A stretch of 41,524 nt of DNA from Hyphomicrobiales bacterium (GTDB lineage Bacteria; Pseudomonadota; Alphaproteobacteria; Rhizobiales; Beijerinckiaceae): positions 1-41,524 of the forward strand of contig JAIXSR010000024.1 in assembly GCA_027484605.1 (NCBI GenBank), given 5' to 3'. Positions 25,699 to 36,352 of this stretch are shown here, one piece after another. Positions within the stretch are counted from its first letter, which is position 1, and every line of letters begins with the position of its first letter. The notes under the pieces were generated by a model. That model was not told the DNA's origin, ran no database searches, and worked only from the letters and a program-made list of their open reading frames with translations. The translations under genes were made by a program, and so were the position numbers.

Positions 25699-27039
25699 TC
25701 AGGCTGCCCTGGAAATCACGTCGATGACGTCGTCGACGACTTTCTCGACGAGATCACGGTCATCGCCTTCCGCCATGACCCGAATCACCGGCTCGGTGCC
25801 CGAGGGCCGGATGACCAGCCGGCCGGCGGCGCCGAGCTGCTCGCGCAGCAGGTCGATGGCGCGGTTCACCGCCTGGTCCTGCAGGGGCTGGCCGCCGCGG
25901 GTCTTCACGTTCTTCAGGATCTGCGGCAGCGCCTCGAAGCGGTGGCAGATCTCGCTCACCGGGCGGTTCTCGCGGCGGACAACGGCCAGAACCTGAAGGG
26001 CGGCGATCAACCCGTCACCCGTGGTCGAATAATCCGAGAGGATGATGTGCCCGCTCTGCTCGCCGCCGACATTGAAGCCATGCTCGCGCATATGCTCGAG
26101 GACATAGCGATCGCCGACGGCCGTGCGGGCCAGCGACAGGCCGAGGCCGGCGAGATGGCGCTCGAGGCCGAGATTGGACATGATCGTCGCCACGATGCCG
26201 GGCTTGGCGAGGCGTCCGTCCTGGTGCCAGCTTTCTGCGATCACGGCCATCAGCTGGTCACCGTCGACCATGTGGCCCTTCTCGTCGATGATCATGACGC
26301 GGTCGGCATCGCCGTCGAGCGCGATGCCTATATCGGCACGCATCTCGCGAACCTTCTGCTGGAGGGCGTGCGGTGCAGTCGAGCCGACATCGCGGTTGAT
26401 GTTGAAGCCGTCCGGTTCGGCGCCGATCGCGATCACCTCGGCGCCCAGTTCCCAAAGGGCTTCGGGGGCGACGCGGTAGCCGGCCCCGTTGGCACAGTCG
26501 ACCACGATGCGCATGCCGTCGAGATCGAGCGCGCGCGGCAGGGTGCGCTTGGCGAATTCGATATAGCGGGCATGAACGCCCTCGAGCCGGCGGGCACGGC
26601 CGATATCGCGCGCACCCGAGAGGCGGATGGTGGCGGAGGGGTCGATCAGGCGTTCGATTTCCGCTTCGATCTCGTCGGAGAGCTTGTAGCCATCCGGGCC
26701 GAACAGCTTGATGCCGTTATCCTCGAAGGGGTTGTGCGAGGCCGAGATCATGACACCGAGATCGGCGCGCATCGAGCGCGAGAGCATGGCGATGGCCGGG
26801 GTCGGCATCGGGCCGAGCAGGAGCACATCCATCCCGACCGAGAGGAAGCCGGCGGTCAGCGCATTCTCGATCATGTAGCCGGACAGGCGCGTATCCTTGC
26901 CGATCACCACGCGGTGGCGATGCTCGCCGCGATGGAACACCATTCCGGCGGCCTGCCCGACGCGAAGGGCCAGTTCCGGCGTGATCTTGACGTTGGCGCG
27001 CCCGCGAATGCCGTCCGTGCCGAAAAACTTCCTGCTCAT
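25699..27039 (-). CDS. glmM: Phosphoglucosamine mutase
   Basis: A 446-aa cytoplasmic enzyme that interconverts glucosamine-6-phosphate and glucosamine-1-phosphate for peptidoglycan and LPS precursors. The N-terminus [16 protein letters not shown] is the family hallmark. The phosphorylated serine is S101 in [14 protein letters not shown], the metal-binding loop is DGDADR, and the phosphate-binding loop is [13 protein letters not shown] near the end. The start is ATG 27037-27039; a longer frame to 27096 adds non-conserved residues. It follows ftsH, the conserved order in alphaproteobacteria. Confidence 0.97.
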   Translation of the reverse strand: MSRKFFGTDGIRGRANVKITPELALRVGQAAGMVFHRGEHRHRVVIGKDTRLSGYMIENALTAGFLSVGMDVLLLGPMPTPAIAMLSRSMRADLGVMISASHNPFEDNGIKLFGPDGYKLSDEIEAEIERLIDPSATIRLSGARDIGRARRLEGVHARYIEFAKRTLPRALDLDGMRIVVDCANGAGYRVAPEALWELGAEVIAIGAEPDGFNINRDVGSTAPHALQQKVREMRADIGIALDGDADRVMIIDEKGHMVDGDQLMAVIAESWHQDGRLAKPGIVATIMSNLGLERHLAGLGLSLARTAVGDRYVLEHMREHGFNVGGEQSGHIILSDYSTTGDGLIAALQVLAVVRRENRPVSEICHRFEALPQILKNVKTRGGQPLQDQAVNRAIDLLREQLGAAGRLVIRPSGTEPVIRVMAEGDDRDLVEKVVDDVIDVISRAA

Positions 27040-27112
27040 GTGAAAACACCCCTGACCAAGCCGGCTAGGGGTGCCCGAAATGCCTGTCAAAGGCAAGCCT
27101 GACCCCTTCCGG

Positions 27113-27180
27113 GGGTTAACAGCTTATCGCGGCACCGCCGAAGCCCAAGCCCGCCGATAACGGCGGGCCGGGTTAACAGC

Positions 27181-27185
<5 letters not shown>
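27113..27185. repeat. Echo of the ftsH 3' end
   Basis: GGGTTAACAGCTTATC occurs at 27170-27185, covering the ftsH stop, and again at 27113-27128. Each copy is followed about 15 nt later by CAAGCCCGCC (27201-27210 and 27146-27155). It looks like an imperfect 57-bp tandem duplication of the gene end. The repeated stretch is outside coding sequence. Confidence 0.75.
27149..27168 (-). terminator. Hairpin downstream of ftsH
   Basis: Perfect 7-bp stem GCCCGCC / GGCGGGC with a 6-nt loop, 12 nt past the ftsH stop. There is no T-run, so read-through into glmM is likely. Confidence 0.5.
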
Positions 27186-29106
<1,921 letters not shown>

Positions 29107-29163
29107 CTCTGACACTTCTCACGGTGACGGTGCTGCCAGCCCAGCCGGAAGACCTCACATGGA

Positions 29164-29192
29164 TATTTAGGGATGCAGGACACGCTTGCCAA
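29164..29192 (-). promoter_or_regulatory. Candidate ftsH promoter
   Basis: TTGGCA (29187-29192), 17 nt, TAAATA (29164-29169) on the minus strand, with a predicted leader of about 50 nt. The -35 can also be read as CTTGGC, so RpoH recognition is conceivable. Confidence 0.55.
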
Positions 29193-29213
29193 GCGCTCGC
29201 GGTAAAACGTCAC

Positions 29214-29228
29214 GTTTTGTGAACGGGC
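29214..29228. promoter_or_regulatory. Operator-like palindrome between tilS and ftsH
   Basis: AAAACGT, one base, ACGTTTT: a perfect 7-bp palindrome centred 32 bp upstream of the predicted ftsH -35. A regulator binding site or a short terminator for tilS is possible; no factor can be named. Confidence 0.4.
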
Positions 29229-29233
29229 AGGGC

Positions 29234-30322
29234 TCAGCTGCCCCGCCCCTGGGCGCTGCGGGAATTCTCGCGCTGGGTGCGTCGCGGCGGGGCTGTCCGG
29301 ACCTCGAGGAACCCGCCGCCATGGGCAATCACCGTCCAGGCCAGGGTCTGGCGGAAGGGTCGCTGGTCCCGGATGGCCATGCGCAGGTTCTTGAGCAGGC
29401 GCTCCAGCTTGGCGAGCGAGATCTGCGTTTCCTGCGGTGCCTCGCCGCCGATGGCCAGCATGGATCTCTTCAGCATCCGCAAGGCCATCTCGAAAGGTTC
29501 GGTGAAGAAGGGCTCGGCCTTCAGGCGGATGGCGCCGCCATCGGGCGCGCGGCGGACCATGACGCTGTCGAGCGTGCGCCGTGCAATCTGCTCCATCGCG
29601 TCTTCGGTCCTGCGGGCCCGGGCCGCCAGGGTGCCGAGGCGTTCGGGGGTCAGGCCCTCATCGGCCAGGATCGGCATGAGGGCGCGGAACCGCGTGCGGG
29701 CAAAGCGGGTATCCTCGTTGGTCGGATCCTTCGAGAAGACCCAGTGATTCTGCTCGCAGGTGACGATCAGCCGGCTCTTGGCCACCTCGAGGAAGGGCCG
29801 GACATGGCGGATGGCGCCCCGCGCAACATTCGGGCGCATGGCGCCGAGCCCGCCAAGGCCGGTGCCGGAGGCCATCCGCATCAGCACGGTCTCGGCCTGG
29901 TCATCCAGCGTATGGGCGGTGAAAAGATGGGTCGCCTCGATGGCGCGGGCATGCCCGACAAGAAGCGCGTAGCGGCCCTTCCGCGCGGCTTCCTGGCTGG
30001 TGCCGGGGCCGGGGGCATCGGTCCAGGGCAGGGTGCAATGGGCGATCTTGAGGTCCTTGCAGAATTCCGCGACGAACCGGGCTTCCTCGGCGGATTCGGG
30101 CCGGAGCCGGTGATCGACGGTCGCCACGGCGATCGGGGGCAGGTAGGCCCGGGCGGCGACTGCGAGTCCCAGCAGGGCCATGGAATCCGGCCCGCCGGAT
30201 ACGGCCAGCAGGATGCCGTTGCACTCATCGCTCCCGAGGACGCTCCTGAACAGGGCCAGCGCCTCCTCCGGAGTCAGCGGAAGCTGGTCGATCGGATTGC
30301 CTTCGAGATCATCCTCTAGCAT
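29234..30322 (-). CDS. tilS: tRNA(Ile)-lysidine synthetase
   Basis: A 362-aa enzyme that attaches lysine to C34 of the CAU anticodon of tRNA-Ile2, so that it reads AUA. The N-type ATP pyrophosphatase loop SGGPDS is at 42-47, followed by VATVDHRLRPES and HTLDDQAETVLMR. The C-terminal domain is shorter and more variable than in E. coli, as in other alphaproteobacteria. The ATG (30320-30322) overlaps the cpoB stop by 7 nt (ATGCTAG), indicating translational coupling. It precedes ftsH, from which a promoter-containing spacer separates it. Confidence 0.95.
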   Translation of the reverse strand: MLEDDLEGNPIDQLPLTPEEALALFRSVLGSDECNGILLAVSGGPDSMALLGLAVAARAYLPPIAVATVDHRLRPESAEEARFVAEFCKDLKIAHCTLPWTDAPGPGTSQEAARKGRYALLVGHARAIEATHLFTAHTLDDQAETVLMRMASGTGLGGLGAMRPNVARGAIRHVRPFLEVAKSRLIVTCEQNHWVFSKDPTNEDTRFARTRFRALMPILADEGLTPERLGTLAARARRTEDAMEQIARRTLDSVMVRRAPDGGAIRLKAEPFFTEPFEMALRMLKRSMLAIGGEAPQETQISLAKLERLLKNLRMAIRDQRPFRQTLAWTVIAHGGGFLEVRTAPPRRTQRENSRSAQGRGS

Positions 30323-31248
30323 TGCGCGCGTGCCTTTTCCCGTTCGACGGCCGCACGGATGGGTTGTGCGGTGTTGGGATATTTGGCCGTAACCTTGTTA
30401 AAAATCCCGCAAGCCTCGGCGGTGGCGCCGAGACCGCGCAGGGAAATTCCCAGTTTCAGCATGGCTTCCGGCGCCCGCGGGGCATTGGCATGCTTGCTCG
30501 TCACGTTGAGGAACTGCTCGGCGGCCTCGCGGTAGCGGGTGCGGCGGAGGTAGCTCTCGCCCAGCCAGAAGGTGGCTTCCGGCACGCGGCGGTCCTTGCC
30601 ATAGGTGCGCAGGAAGTCGCGGAATGCCCCTTCGGCCAGTTCATAATCACCGCGATCCACGAGCGATTTCGCGAAGGCGAAATCCGAGGCGGCATCACCG
30701 CGCGCCGCGGGAACCGGTGCCGCTCCCGGCGGGCGGCGCTGGCCCGTCACATCGAGCGGCGCGCCGAGATCATCGTTCTGGGCTGCCGTGGCGCCCGGCG
30801 GCAAGGCGCCGGCTGGCAGATTGGCGCCCGGCAGGGGCACGCCCGGCGCCGTTGCGACCCCGCCGCTCTGGCCGAGCGGCCGCGGCGCGCCCGGTGCGGT
30901 GGTGGTCGTGCCGGGATCGAAGGCATCCGAGCGCCGCTGCGGTGTGACGGGCGCCGGTGCAGCCGGCGGCGTCGCGGGCGGGCGGGCGGCGCCGCTGCCC
31001 GGCCGGCCGGATTCCAGATCGCGGAAGCGCGTATCGGCATCGGTCTGGAAGCGCTTGAGCTGGTCCTCGAGGCGGCGGAGCTGGAACCGCATTTCCTCGA
31101 CCTGCCCGTTGAGCCGCCGGTTCTCGTTCTCGAGCCGGTCCAGCCGGAGCACGAGATCGGCTGCATCCTGCGCGTGCAGGCTGCCCGGCAGGGCCAGGGG
31201 AACCAGTGCAAGGACCAGAACCGGCAGGAGACGCATCATTCCAAGCAT
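30316..31248 (-). CDS. cpoB: Cell division coordinator CpoB (YbgF)
   Basis: A 310-aa periplasmic protein that works with the Tol-Pal machine and PBP1B to coordinate septal peptidoglycan synthesis with outer-membrane constriction. It has a signal peptide (1-26, cleavage after LHA), a trimerising coiled coil (about 30-80, LVLRLDRLENENRRLNGQVEEM), a long Pro/Ala/Gly-rich linker (80-180) and a C-terminal TPR domain (about 185-305, FAFAKSLVDRGDYELAEGAF). Start ATG 31246-31248. It sits between pal and tilS; a 52-nt gap separates it from pal. Confidence 0.94.
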   Translation of the reverse strand: MLGMMRLLPVLVLALVPLALPGSLHAQDAADLVLRLDRLENENRRLNGQVEEMRFQLRRLEDQLKRFQTDADTRFRDLESGRPGSGAARPPATPPAAPAPVTPQRRSDAFDPGTTTTAPGAPRPLGQSGGVATAPGVPLPGANLPAGALPPGATAAQNDDLGAPLDVTGQRRPPGAAPVPAARGDAASDFAFAKSLVDRGDYELAEGAFRDFLRTYGKDRRVPEATFWLGESYLRRTRYREAAEQFLNVTSKHANAPRAPEAMLKLGISLRGLGATAEACGIFNKVTAKYPNTAQPIRAAVEREKARAQC

Positions 31249-31300
31249 GAGGTTACCTTAGCCCAGGATTCGTCGTCCCGACAGGGTGATGCGCGGCCGA

Positions 31301-31798
31301 TCAGCTGCCGGCGCCACCGAGCACGGTGACGGCGCGCCGGTTCTGCGACCAGCAGGAAATGTCGTTGCAGACGGCCACCGGGCGTTCCTTGCCATAGGAC
31401 ACGGTGCGGATACGGTTGGCACCGACGCCGCGGGCGATCAGGTAATTCTTGGCGGATTCGGCCCGGCGGGCGCCCAGCGCGAAATTGTATTCGCGGGTGC
31501 CGCGCTCGTCGGCATGGCCCTCGATGGTGAAGGAATAGCGCGGATAGCGCGCCAGCCACTGCGCCTGCTTGTCGAGCGTGGCCTGGCCGGTGGTGTTGAT
31601 TTCCGAGGAATCGGAGTCGAAGAAGACCCGGTCGCCGACATTGACCACGAAATCCTGGATCGAGCCCGGCGTCTGCGGGCCACCCTGGCCGAGGGCATCG
31701 GCCTCATTCGGCTTGGACGCGCAGGCGCCCAGCGTCAGAGCAACGACAAAAGCCGCGGCGAAACGAGCACCGCGCGACATCAAAAACCCGGGTTCCAT
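31301..31798 (-). CDS. pal: Peptidoglycan-associated lipoprotein Pal
   Basis: A 165-aa outer-membrane lipoprotein that binds peptidoglycan and TolB. The lipobox LTLGAC puts the lipidated Cys at about residue 26. An OmpA-like domain covers about 60-160, with the signature IEGHADERGTREYNFALGARRAESAKNYL. I chose ATG 31796-31798 (MEPGFLMSRG), because AAGGAG lies 8 nt upstream; an internal ATG at 31780 would give a shorter signal peptide. Its usual neighbour tolB is displaced: the VUT transporter and queC lie between them. Confidence 0.95.
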   Translation of the reverse strand: MEPGFLMSRGARFAAAFVVALTLGACASKPNEADALGQGGPQTPGSIQDFVVNVGDRVFFDSDSSEINTTGQATLDKQAQWLARYPRYSFTIEGHADERGTREYNFALGARRAESAKNYLIARGVGANRIRTVSYGKERPVAVCNDISCWSQNRRAVTVLGGAGS

Positions 31799-31964
31799 AC
31801 CCAAAACTCCTTCAATGGGCCTGCCGCCCCTCGAAAGCAGATAAATTCCGCTGGATTAACGAAAGCTTCCGTAAAGCCTGTTTCGACGCTCTTTGACCGT
31901 CGCGACATGGCGACTTTGCGGCGAATGGTGAACGAATTCTTGTTGTTTGCGGATTTTCGGCGGG

Positions 31965-32531
31965 TCAGGCGGGTTCGAGGCCGATCCGGCGGTCCCGTTC
32001 TCGCAGCCAGTGCAGCAGAGGCAGGGCCGCGACCACCATCAACGCCTTGCCGAGAACCTGGCCCTCCAGATATTTCAGGCTGCCGAAGGCGAGCCAGAGA
32101 AAGACGAGGCTGTCGATCAGCAGTCCGATGCCGCTGCTGGCCAAGGCTGCCAGCACAAGACCGCGTTTCTGCAGCGGCGTGAAGACGGCGAGATCGGCGA
32201 GTTCGGACAGGAGAAAGGCCGCCACGGAGGCGACCACGAGCGCGGGCGGCGAGAAAGCCGCCGAGAGCAGGCCGCCCGCGAGGATCGCGCCGATCGCCCA
32301 GCTGACGCCGAGCCGGCGCTGGACGAGATCGCGCAGGACAAGCGCCACGCCGATCATCAGCACGCCGCTCGGCGCGGTAATCCCCGGCGAAACCGGTACG
32401 AGGCAGGGGCCGTTCGGCACGCAGAATGTGCCGACATTCTGGATCAGGTAATTGGCCAGCGGCACGCATGCCGCGAAAGCAACGAGGAAAAGCGCGCCTT
32501 CACGCAGGCGTCGGGAATGGAGGTCGGTCAT
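31965..32531 (-). CDS. VUT/QueT-like queuosine precursor transporter (YhhQ family)
   Basis: A 188-aa inner-membrane protein with about six helices, belonging to the vitamin-uptake-transporter family. In E. coli the homologue YhhQ imports the queuosine precursors preQ0 and preQ1. Characteristic segments are CVPLANYLIQN near the N-terminus, GVALVLRDLVQRRLG and ASSGIGLLIDSLVFLWLAF. The start is ATG 32529-32531 (MTDLHSRRL); the longer open frame overlaps queC. Its position directly after queC on the same strand supports the substrate. Both lie inside the tol-pal block. Confidence 0.88.
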   Translation of the reverse strand: MTDLHSRRLREGALFLVAFAACVPLANYLIQNVGTFCVPNGPCLVPVSPGITAPSGVLMIGVALVLRDLVQRRLGVSWAIGAILAGGLLSAAFSPPALVVASVAAFLLSELADLAVFTPLQKRGLVLAALASSGIGLLIDSLVFLWLAFGSLKYLEGQVLGKALMVVAALPLLHWLRERDRRIGLEPA

Positions 32532-32539
32532 GGAAAACT

Positions 32540-32577
32540 CGCTTTGGCCCCTTGGGCTTTGAGGGATCAGCCACCCT
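32540..32577 (-). promoter_or_regulatory. Possible pseudoknot ahead of the queuosine transporter gene
   Basis: On the minus strand AGGG-TGGCTGAT-CCCT forms a small hairpin whose loop bases GGCT can pair with AGCC just downstream, giving an H-type pseudoknot. preQ1-I riboswitches have this topology and precede such transporters, but the conserved bases and A-rich tail are not met. Very tentative. Confidence 0.2.
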
Positions 32578-32586
32578 GTTTCGACT

Positions 32587-33297
32587 TCAACGCCCCGCCG
32601 CGTAACGCGCATAACCATTCGCACGCAGATCACAGGCCGGGCATTGGCCGCAGCCATAGCCCCAGTCGTGGCGCGTGTCACGCAGCCCCAGGTAGCAGGA
32701 ATGGCTTTCATCGCGGATCAGTGCGACCAGGGGTTTCCCGCCCAGCTTCTCCGCGAGATGCCAGGTCTCGGCCTTGTCGATCCACATCAGCGGGGTATGC
32801 AGCACGAAGCGGCGCTCCATGCCGAGATTGAGCGCGACCTGCAGCGCCTTGATCGTGTCATCCCTGCAATCGGGATAGCCGGAGTAATCGGTCTCGCAGA
32901 CCCCCGTCACGAGATGGCGGATGCCCCGGCGATAGGCGAGGGCGGCCGCGAAGGTGAGGAAAAGCAGGTTCCGGCCGGGCACGAATGTGTTCGGCAGGCC
33001 CTCCGCACCCATGGTGATCTCGACATCACGGGTGAGCGCCGTCTGCGAGAGGGTGCCGAGGGTCGGGACGGCGAGGGTATGGTCCTCGCCGAGGCGCGTG
33101 GCCCAGGCCGGGTTCAGGCCGGCCATGCCCTGCCGCAGCGCACCGCGGCAGGTCAGCTCGACGGCATGCCGCTGGCCATAATCGAAGCCGAGCGTCTCGA
33201 CCTGGGCGAAGCGCTCCAGTGCCCAGGCGAGGCAGGTGGCGGAATCCTGCCCGCCCGAAAACAGGACGAGCGCGGAATCCGCGGAAGGGGCGGTCAT
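32587..33297 (-). CDS. queC: 7-cyano-7-deazaguanine synthase
   Basis: A 236-aa ATP-dependent enzyme that converts 7-carboxy-7-deazaguanine to preQ0 for queuosine tRNA modification. The pyrophosphatase loop SGGQDS is at 14-19. The structural zinc is held by C201 (SCYLG) and C216, C219, C222 (GCGQCPAC). [21 protein letters not shown] is also typical. Start ATG 33295-33297, 12 nt after the tolB stop, so it is likely in the tol transcript. queC next to tol-pal genes is also seen in Pseudomonas, but there it lies downstream of ybgF. Confidence 0.97.
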   Translation of the reverse strand: MTAPSADSALVLFSGGQDSATCLAWALERFAQVETLGFDYGQRHAVELTCRGALRQGMAGLNPAWATRLGEDHTLAVPTLGTLSQTALTRDVEITMGAEGLPNTFVPGRNLLFLTFAAALAYRRGIRHLVTGVCETDYSGYPDCRDDTIKALQVALNLGMERRFVLHTPLMWIDKAETWHLAEKLGGKPLVALIRDESHSCYLGLRDTRHDWGYGCGQCPACDLRANGYARYAAGR

Positions 33298-33309
33298 GCG
33301 GGCCTTGCC

Positions 33310-34659
33310 TCAGCGGGTCGAGAGCAGCGGCGACCAGGCCGGATCGGAGGCGAAGGCCGGAGTCGGGATCGGCACGTCGATCCGGCCGTTCACATCGACC
33401 ATATGCAGTTTCGGGCCGCCGCCGCCATCGCGGAAGAACATGATGTAGCGGCTGTTCGGCGCCCAGGTCGGGCCCTCGTTATGGTAGCCCTCGGTGAGGA
33501 TCCGCTCGCCCGAGCCATCCGGCTTCATGACGCCGATGGCGAAGCTGTTGGCCTTCTGGCGGGTGAAGGCGATGAAATCACCCTTGGGCGACCAGACCGG
33601 CGTCGAATAACGGCCGTCGCCGAAGGAAATCCGGCGCGCGCCCGAGCCATCGGCGCCCATGATATAGATCTGCTGGCCGCCGCCGCGATCGCTTTCGAAG
33701 GCGATCTGGCTGCCATCCGGCGAGAAGGAGGGCGAGGTGTCGATCGCGCCGCCCGAGGTGAGCGGGCGGACGCTGCCCGAGCCGAGATCGGCCAGAGCGA
33801 GGTTGGTATTGCCGCCATTCTCGACGCTCATCACCACCTGCGTGCCATTCGGCGCGAAACGGGGCGCGAAGCTGGTCGTGTTGGCGGAGCCGACCACGGC
33901 GCGCCGGCCGGACCCGAGATCGAGCACCTGCACATTGGCGCGGCCGTTTTCCTCCAGCGACATGAAGGCGACCCGGTCGCCGCGCGGGCTGAAGCGCGGC
34001 GTGATCAGCAATTCCGAGCCGGAAGACAGCGCGCGGAAATTCGCGCCGTCCTGGTCGATGATGGCGAGGCGCTTGCGGCGCTTTTCCTTCGGGCCGGTCT
34101 CGTCGACGAAGATGATGCGCGTATCGAAGAAGCCGGTCTCGCCGGTCATGCGCTCGAACACGGCATCGGAAGCGAGATGGGCGAGGCGGCGCCAGTTCGC
34201 GGGATCGATGGCATGTTTCTGCCCGATCACCTGCTTGCTCGCCGTCGTGTCCCAGAGGCGGTATTCGATGGCGAGCCGGGCCCCGTCCCGCACCACGCGG
34301 CCGGTGACGATGGCCTGCGCGCCGGCCTGCTGCCAGGCGGCGAAATTCGGCACCTGGTCGAAGCCGAGATTGCGCTCGGGGTGGCGTGCCTTGTCAATCG
34401 GCTCGAACACGCCGGAGCGCTTGAGATTGGCCGCCATGATCTCCGCCAGCTGCACGCCCTGCGCGTCGCCGGAGAAATCGACAATGGCGATGGGCATCGG
34501 CTTGAAGTTGCGCGGGTTGAGGTCGATGCAGAGTTCCCCGGCCCGGCATCCGCGATCCTGCGCGCGGAGCTCGCCGCTGAGATAGAGCGGCGCCGCCAGG
34601 GCCGCGATCAGGCCGAGGGCGAAGAGAACGGGGCGGAACAGCTGGAAGGGACGGTTCAT
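33310..34659 (-). CDS. tolB: Tol-Pal system protein TolB
   Basis: A 449-aa periplasmic protein that binds Pal and links it to the inner-membrane TolQRA motor. It has a signal peptide (1-33, cleavage after LRA), a TolB N-terminal domain (about 45-170) and a six-bladed propeller (about 195-440) with WD40-like repeats such as ITPRFSPRGDRVAFMS, FAPRFAPNGTQVVMS and TSPSFSPDGSQIAFESDRGG. Start ATG 34657-34659. It lies 31 nt after tolA and is followed by queC instead of pal. Confidence 0.97.
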   Translation of the reverse strand: MNRPFQLFRPVLFALGLIAALAAPLYLSGELRAQDRGCRAGELCIDLNPRNFKPMPIAIVDFSGDAQGVQLAEIMAANLKRSGVFEPIDKARHPERNLGFDQVPNFAAWQQAGAQAIVTGRVVRDGARLAIEYRLWDTTASKQVIGQKHAIDPANWRRLAHLASDAVFERMTGETGFFDTRIIFVDETGPKEKRRKRLAIIDQDGANFRALSSGSELLITPRFSPRGDRVAFMSLEENGRANVQVLDLGSGRRAVVGSANTTSFAPRFAPNGTQVVMSVENGGNTNLALADLGSGSVRPLTSGGAIDTSPSFSPDGSQIAFESDRGGGQQIYIMGADGSGARRISFGDGRYSTPVWSPKGDFIAFTRQKANSFAIGVMKPDGSGERILTEGYHNEGPTWAPNSRYIMFFRDGGGGPKLHMVDVNGRIDVPIPTPAFASDPAWSPLLSTR

Positions 34660-34690
34660 GGCGTCGGTCTCGCGGGGCTGGCGAACGGGC

Positions 34691-35878
34691 TCATTGCATT
34701 TCCGAAGTGTCGATATTCAACCGGACGTTCTTCCAGTCTTCGTAGGTATCCATGAAGCGGGCCGGGATGCGGTAGGGCTGGCAATTGCGCAAAGCCCGCA
34801 TCGAGGCCTCGGCGAAGGGGACGAAATTCGGCTCGCCGGAGCGGTTGGCCACCTGGACCTGGCTGACGATGGCGCCATCACGGCCGAGGGTGAAGGTGAT
34901 CTGCGGGCCGGTCTTCGGCGCCGAGCCGGAATAATTGATGCAGCGATTCATCTGCTCCGTGAGGATCCCGATGAGCTGCGACCGGTCCGAAGGCGAGAGC
35001 TTCGATCCCGTGGCCTGGGCCGTGCCGGCGGTCGAGCGGGTGCTCACGGCCGCACCGGTCGAGCCGGTGGAGGAGGGCGCCTCGCGGGAGGCGAGCAGGC
35101 GATTGCGGATCGCATCGTTGAGCTTCTGCTCCTCGGCCGCCTCGCGGCGTGCCTTTTCCTCGCGCGCCTTCTTCTCGGCTTCGGCCTTGCGGCGCTCCTC
35201 TGCCTTCTTCTGTTCCTCGGCCTTCTTCAGGTCTTCGGCCTTCTTCAGGTCTTCGGCCTTCTTGAGATCCTCGGCGCGCTTCTGCGCCTCGGCTTCGGCC
35301 TTGAGCTTCTCGTCCAGCTTGCGCTTGGCCTCGGCCGCCGCTTTCGCCTCCTCGAGCCTGCGCTGCTCATCGATCTTCTTGCGGCGCAGGAGTTCGGCCT
35401 TCTCGTCCTCCTCGTCATCCTCCTCCGCCTTGACAGGCGGAGTCGGCACGGGCGGGGCGACGCGGAGTTCGGGCGGGCGGGTCGGCGGGATGATCGCCGC
35501 GAGTTGCGGCGGCTGGGGCTGCGGCTCGGGTTTCGACTCGACCTGCTGCGGTTCGGAACGGCTCGGCGGGGCCGGAACGTCCCGTTTCGCCTGGCCGGGA
35601 TCCTTGTCTTCCTTGGTCTCGGCGACCCGGTCGATCCTGCGCTCGGGCGTTTTGGCGACGACCTTCGATTCCTTGTCGCCGCGCATCATCTCGCTGAATT
35701 GCTGGTCGCTCACGACATCGACCGCGACGGCCTCCTGCGCCGGCGTGAAGGGCTTGGCATTGCTGAAGGAATAGAGCCCGAGGCCAAGCACGAGGGCATG
35801 GCCCAGGGCCGAGACAAGGGTGCCCGGCTCACGCCAGGAGATTGCCCCCCTCAGATTGTCGACCAGCGCCTTCGGCAC
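34691..35878 (-). CDS. tolA: Cell envelope integrity protein TolA
   Basis: A 395-aa bitopic inner-membrane protein that spans the periplasm to contact TolB and Pal. There is one transmembrane helix near residues 19-37, a Pro-rich linker (95-150), a long Lys/Glu/Ala coiled coil (about 150-262) and a C-terminal TolA domain (about 295-380) with the paired Cys of NRCINYSG and RNCQPYRIP. Within the coil three near-identical hexads KKAEDL (201-219) come from 18-bp DNA repeats. The start is at 35878. It is translated 15 nt after tolR. Confidence 0.93.
   Translation of the reverse strand: MPKALVDNLRGAISWREPGTLVSALGHALVLGLGLYSFSNAKPFTPAQEAVAVDVVSDQQFSEMMRGDKESKVVAKTPERRIDRVAETKEDKDPGQAKRDVPAPPSRSEPQQVESKPEPQPQPPQLAAIIPPTRPPELRVAPPVPTPPVKAEEDDEEDEKAELLRRKKIDEQRRLEEAKAAAEAKRKLDEKLKAEAEAQKRAEDLKKAEDLKKAEDLKKAEEQKKAEERRKAEAEKKAREEKARREAAEEQKLNDAIRNRLLASREAPSSTGSTGAAVSTRSTAGTAQATGSKLSPSDRSQLIGILTEQMNRCINYSGSAPKTGPQITFTLGRDGAIVSQVQVANRSGEPNFVPFAEASMRALRNCQPYRIPARFMDTYEDWKNVRLNIDTSEMQ
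35223..35276 (-). repeat. 18-bp tandem repeats inside tolA
   Basis: TTCTTCAGGTCTTCGGCC occurs twice exactly (35223-35240, 35241-35258) and a third time with four differences (35259-35276). It encodes the repeated hexad of the TolA coiled coil. Copy number changes would keep the frame and alter helix length. Confidence 0.9.
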
Positions 35879-35893
35879 CGTGCCAGACCTCCG

Positions 35894-36340
35894 TTACTTC
35901 GTTTCGGCCGGTGCGTTGACCAGCCCGATCTTTGTATAGCCGGCGCGCTGGAGCGCGCCCATCACCTCGCCGACGCGGCCGTAATTCACCTGCGCGGCAC
36001 CGCGGACATAGATCCGCTCGTCATAGCCCTGTTTGGCAATGGCGCCGATCTCGGCCGCCAGCGTCTCGATGCGGATTTCCTTGTCCTGCAGGAAGATGCG
36101 GCCGCGCTCGTCGATCGTGACCGAGATCGGCTTCTGATCGATATTGAGCTGCGAGGCACCGGTCTTCGGCAGGTCAACCGGAACGCCGGTGGTCAGCAGC
36201 GGTGCGGCGACCATGAAGATCACCAGCAGCACGAGCATGACGTCGATGAAGGGGATCATGTTGAGATCCGCCATCGGCGCCGCGCGCCTGGACCGCCGCC
36301 TCTTCCCGCCGCCTCCGCCTGCATTCATCGCCATGGCCAT
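35894..36340 (-). CDS. tolR: Tol-Pal proton-channel subunit TolR (ExbD family)
   Basis: A 148-aa bitopic inner-membrane protein that with TolQ forms the proton-driven motor of the Tol system. It has a basic Gly-rich N-terminus, then the transmembrane helix (about 29-50, MIPFIDVMLVLLVIFMVAAPL) with the conserved proton-relay aspartate D33, and a periplasmic domain. Start ATG 36338-36340 behind AAGGAGG at ideal spacing; an internal ATG would remove two residues. It lies 12 nt after tolQ and 15 nt before tolA in one operon. Confidence 0.96.
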   Translation of the reverse strand: MAMAMNAGGGGGKRRRSRRAAPMADLNMIPFIDVMLVLLVIFMVAAPLLTTGVPVDLPKTGASQLNIDQKPISVTIDERGRIFLQDKEIRIETLAAEIGAIAKQGYDERIYVRGAAQVNYGRVGEVMGALQRAGYTKIGLVNAPAETK

Positions 36341-36352
36341 GGCCGGGCCTCC

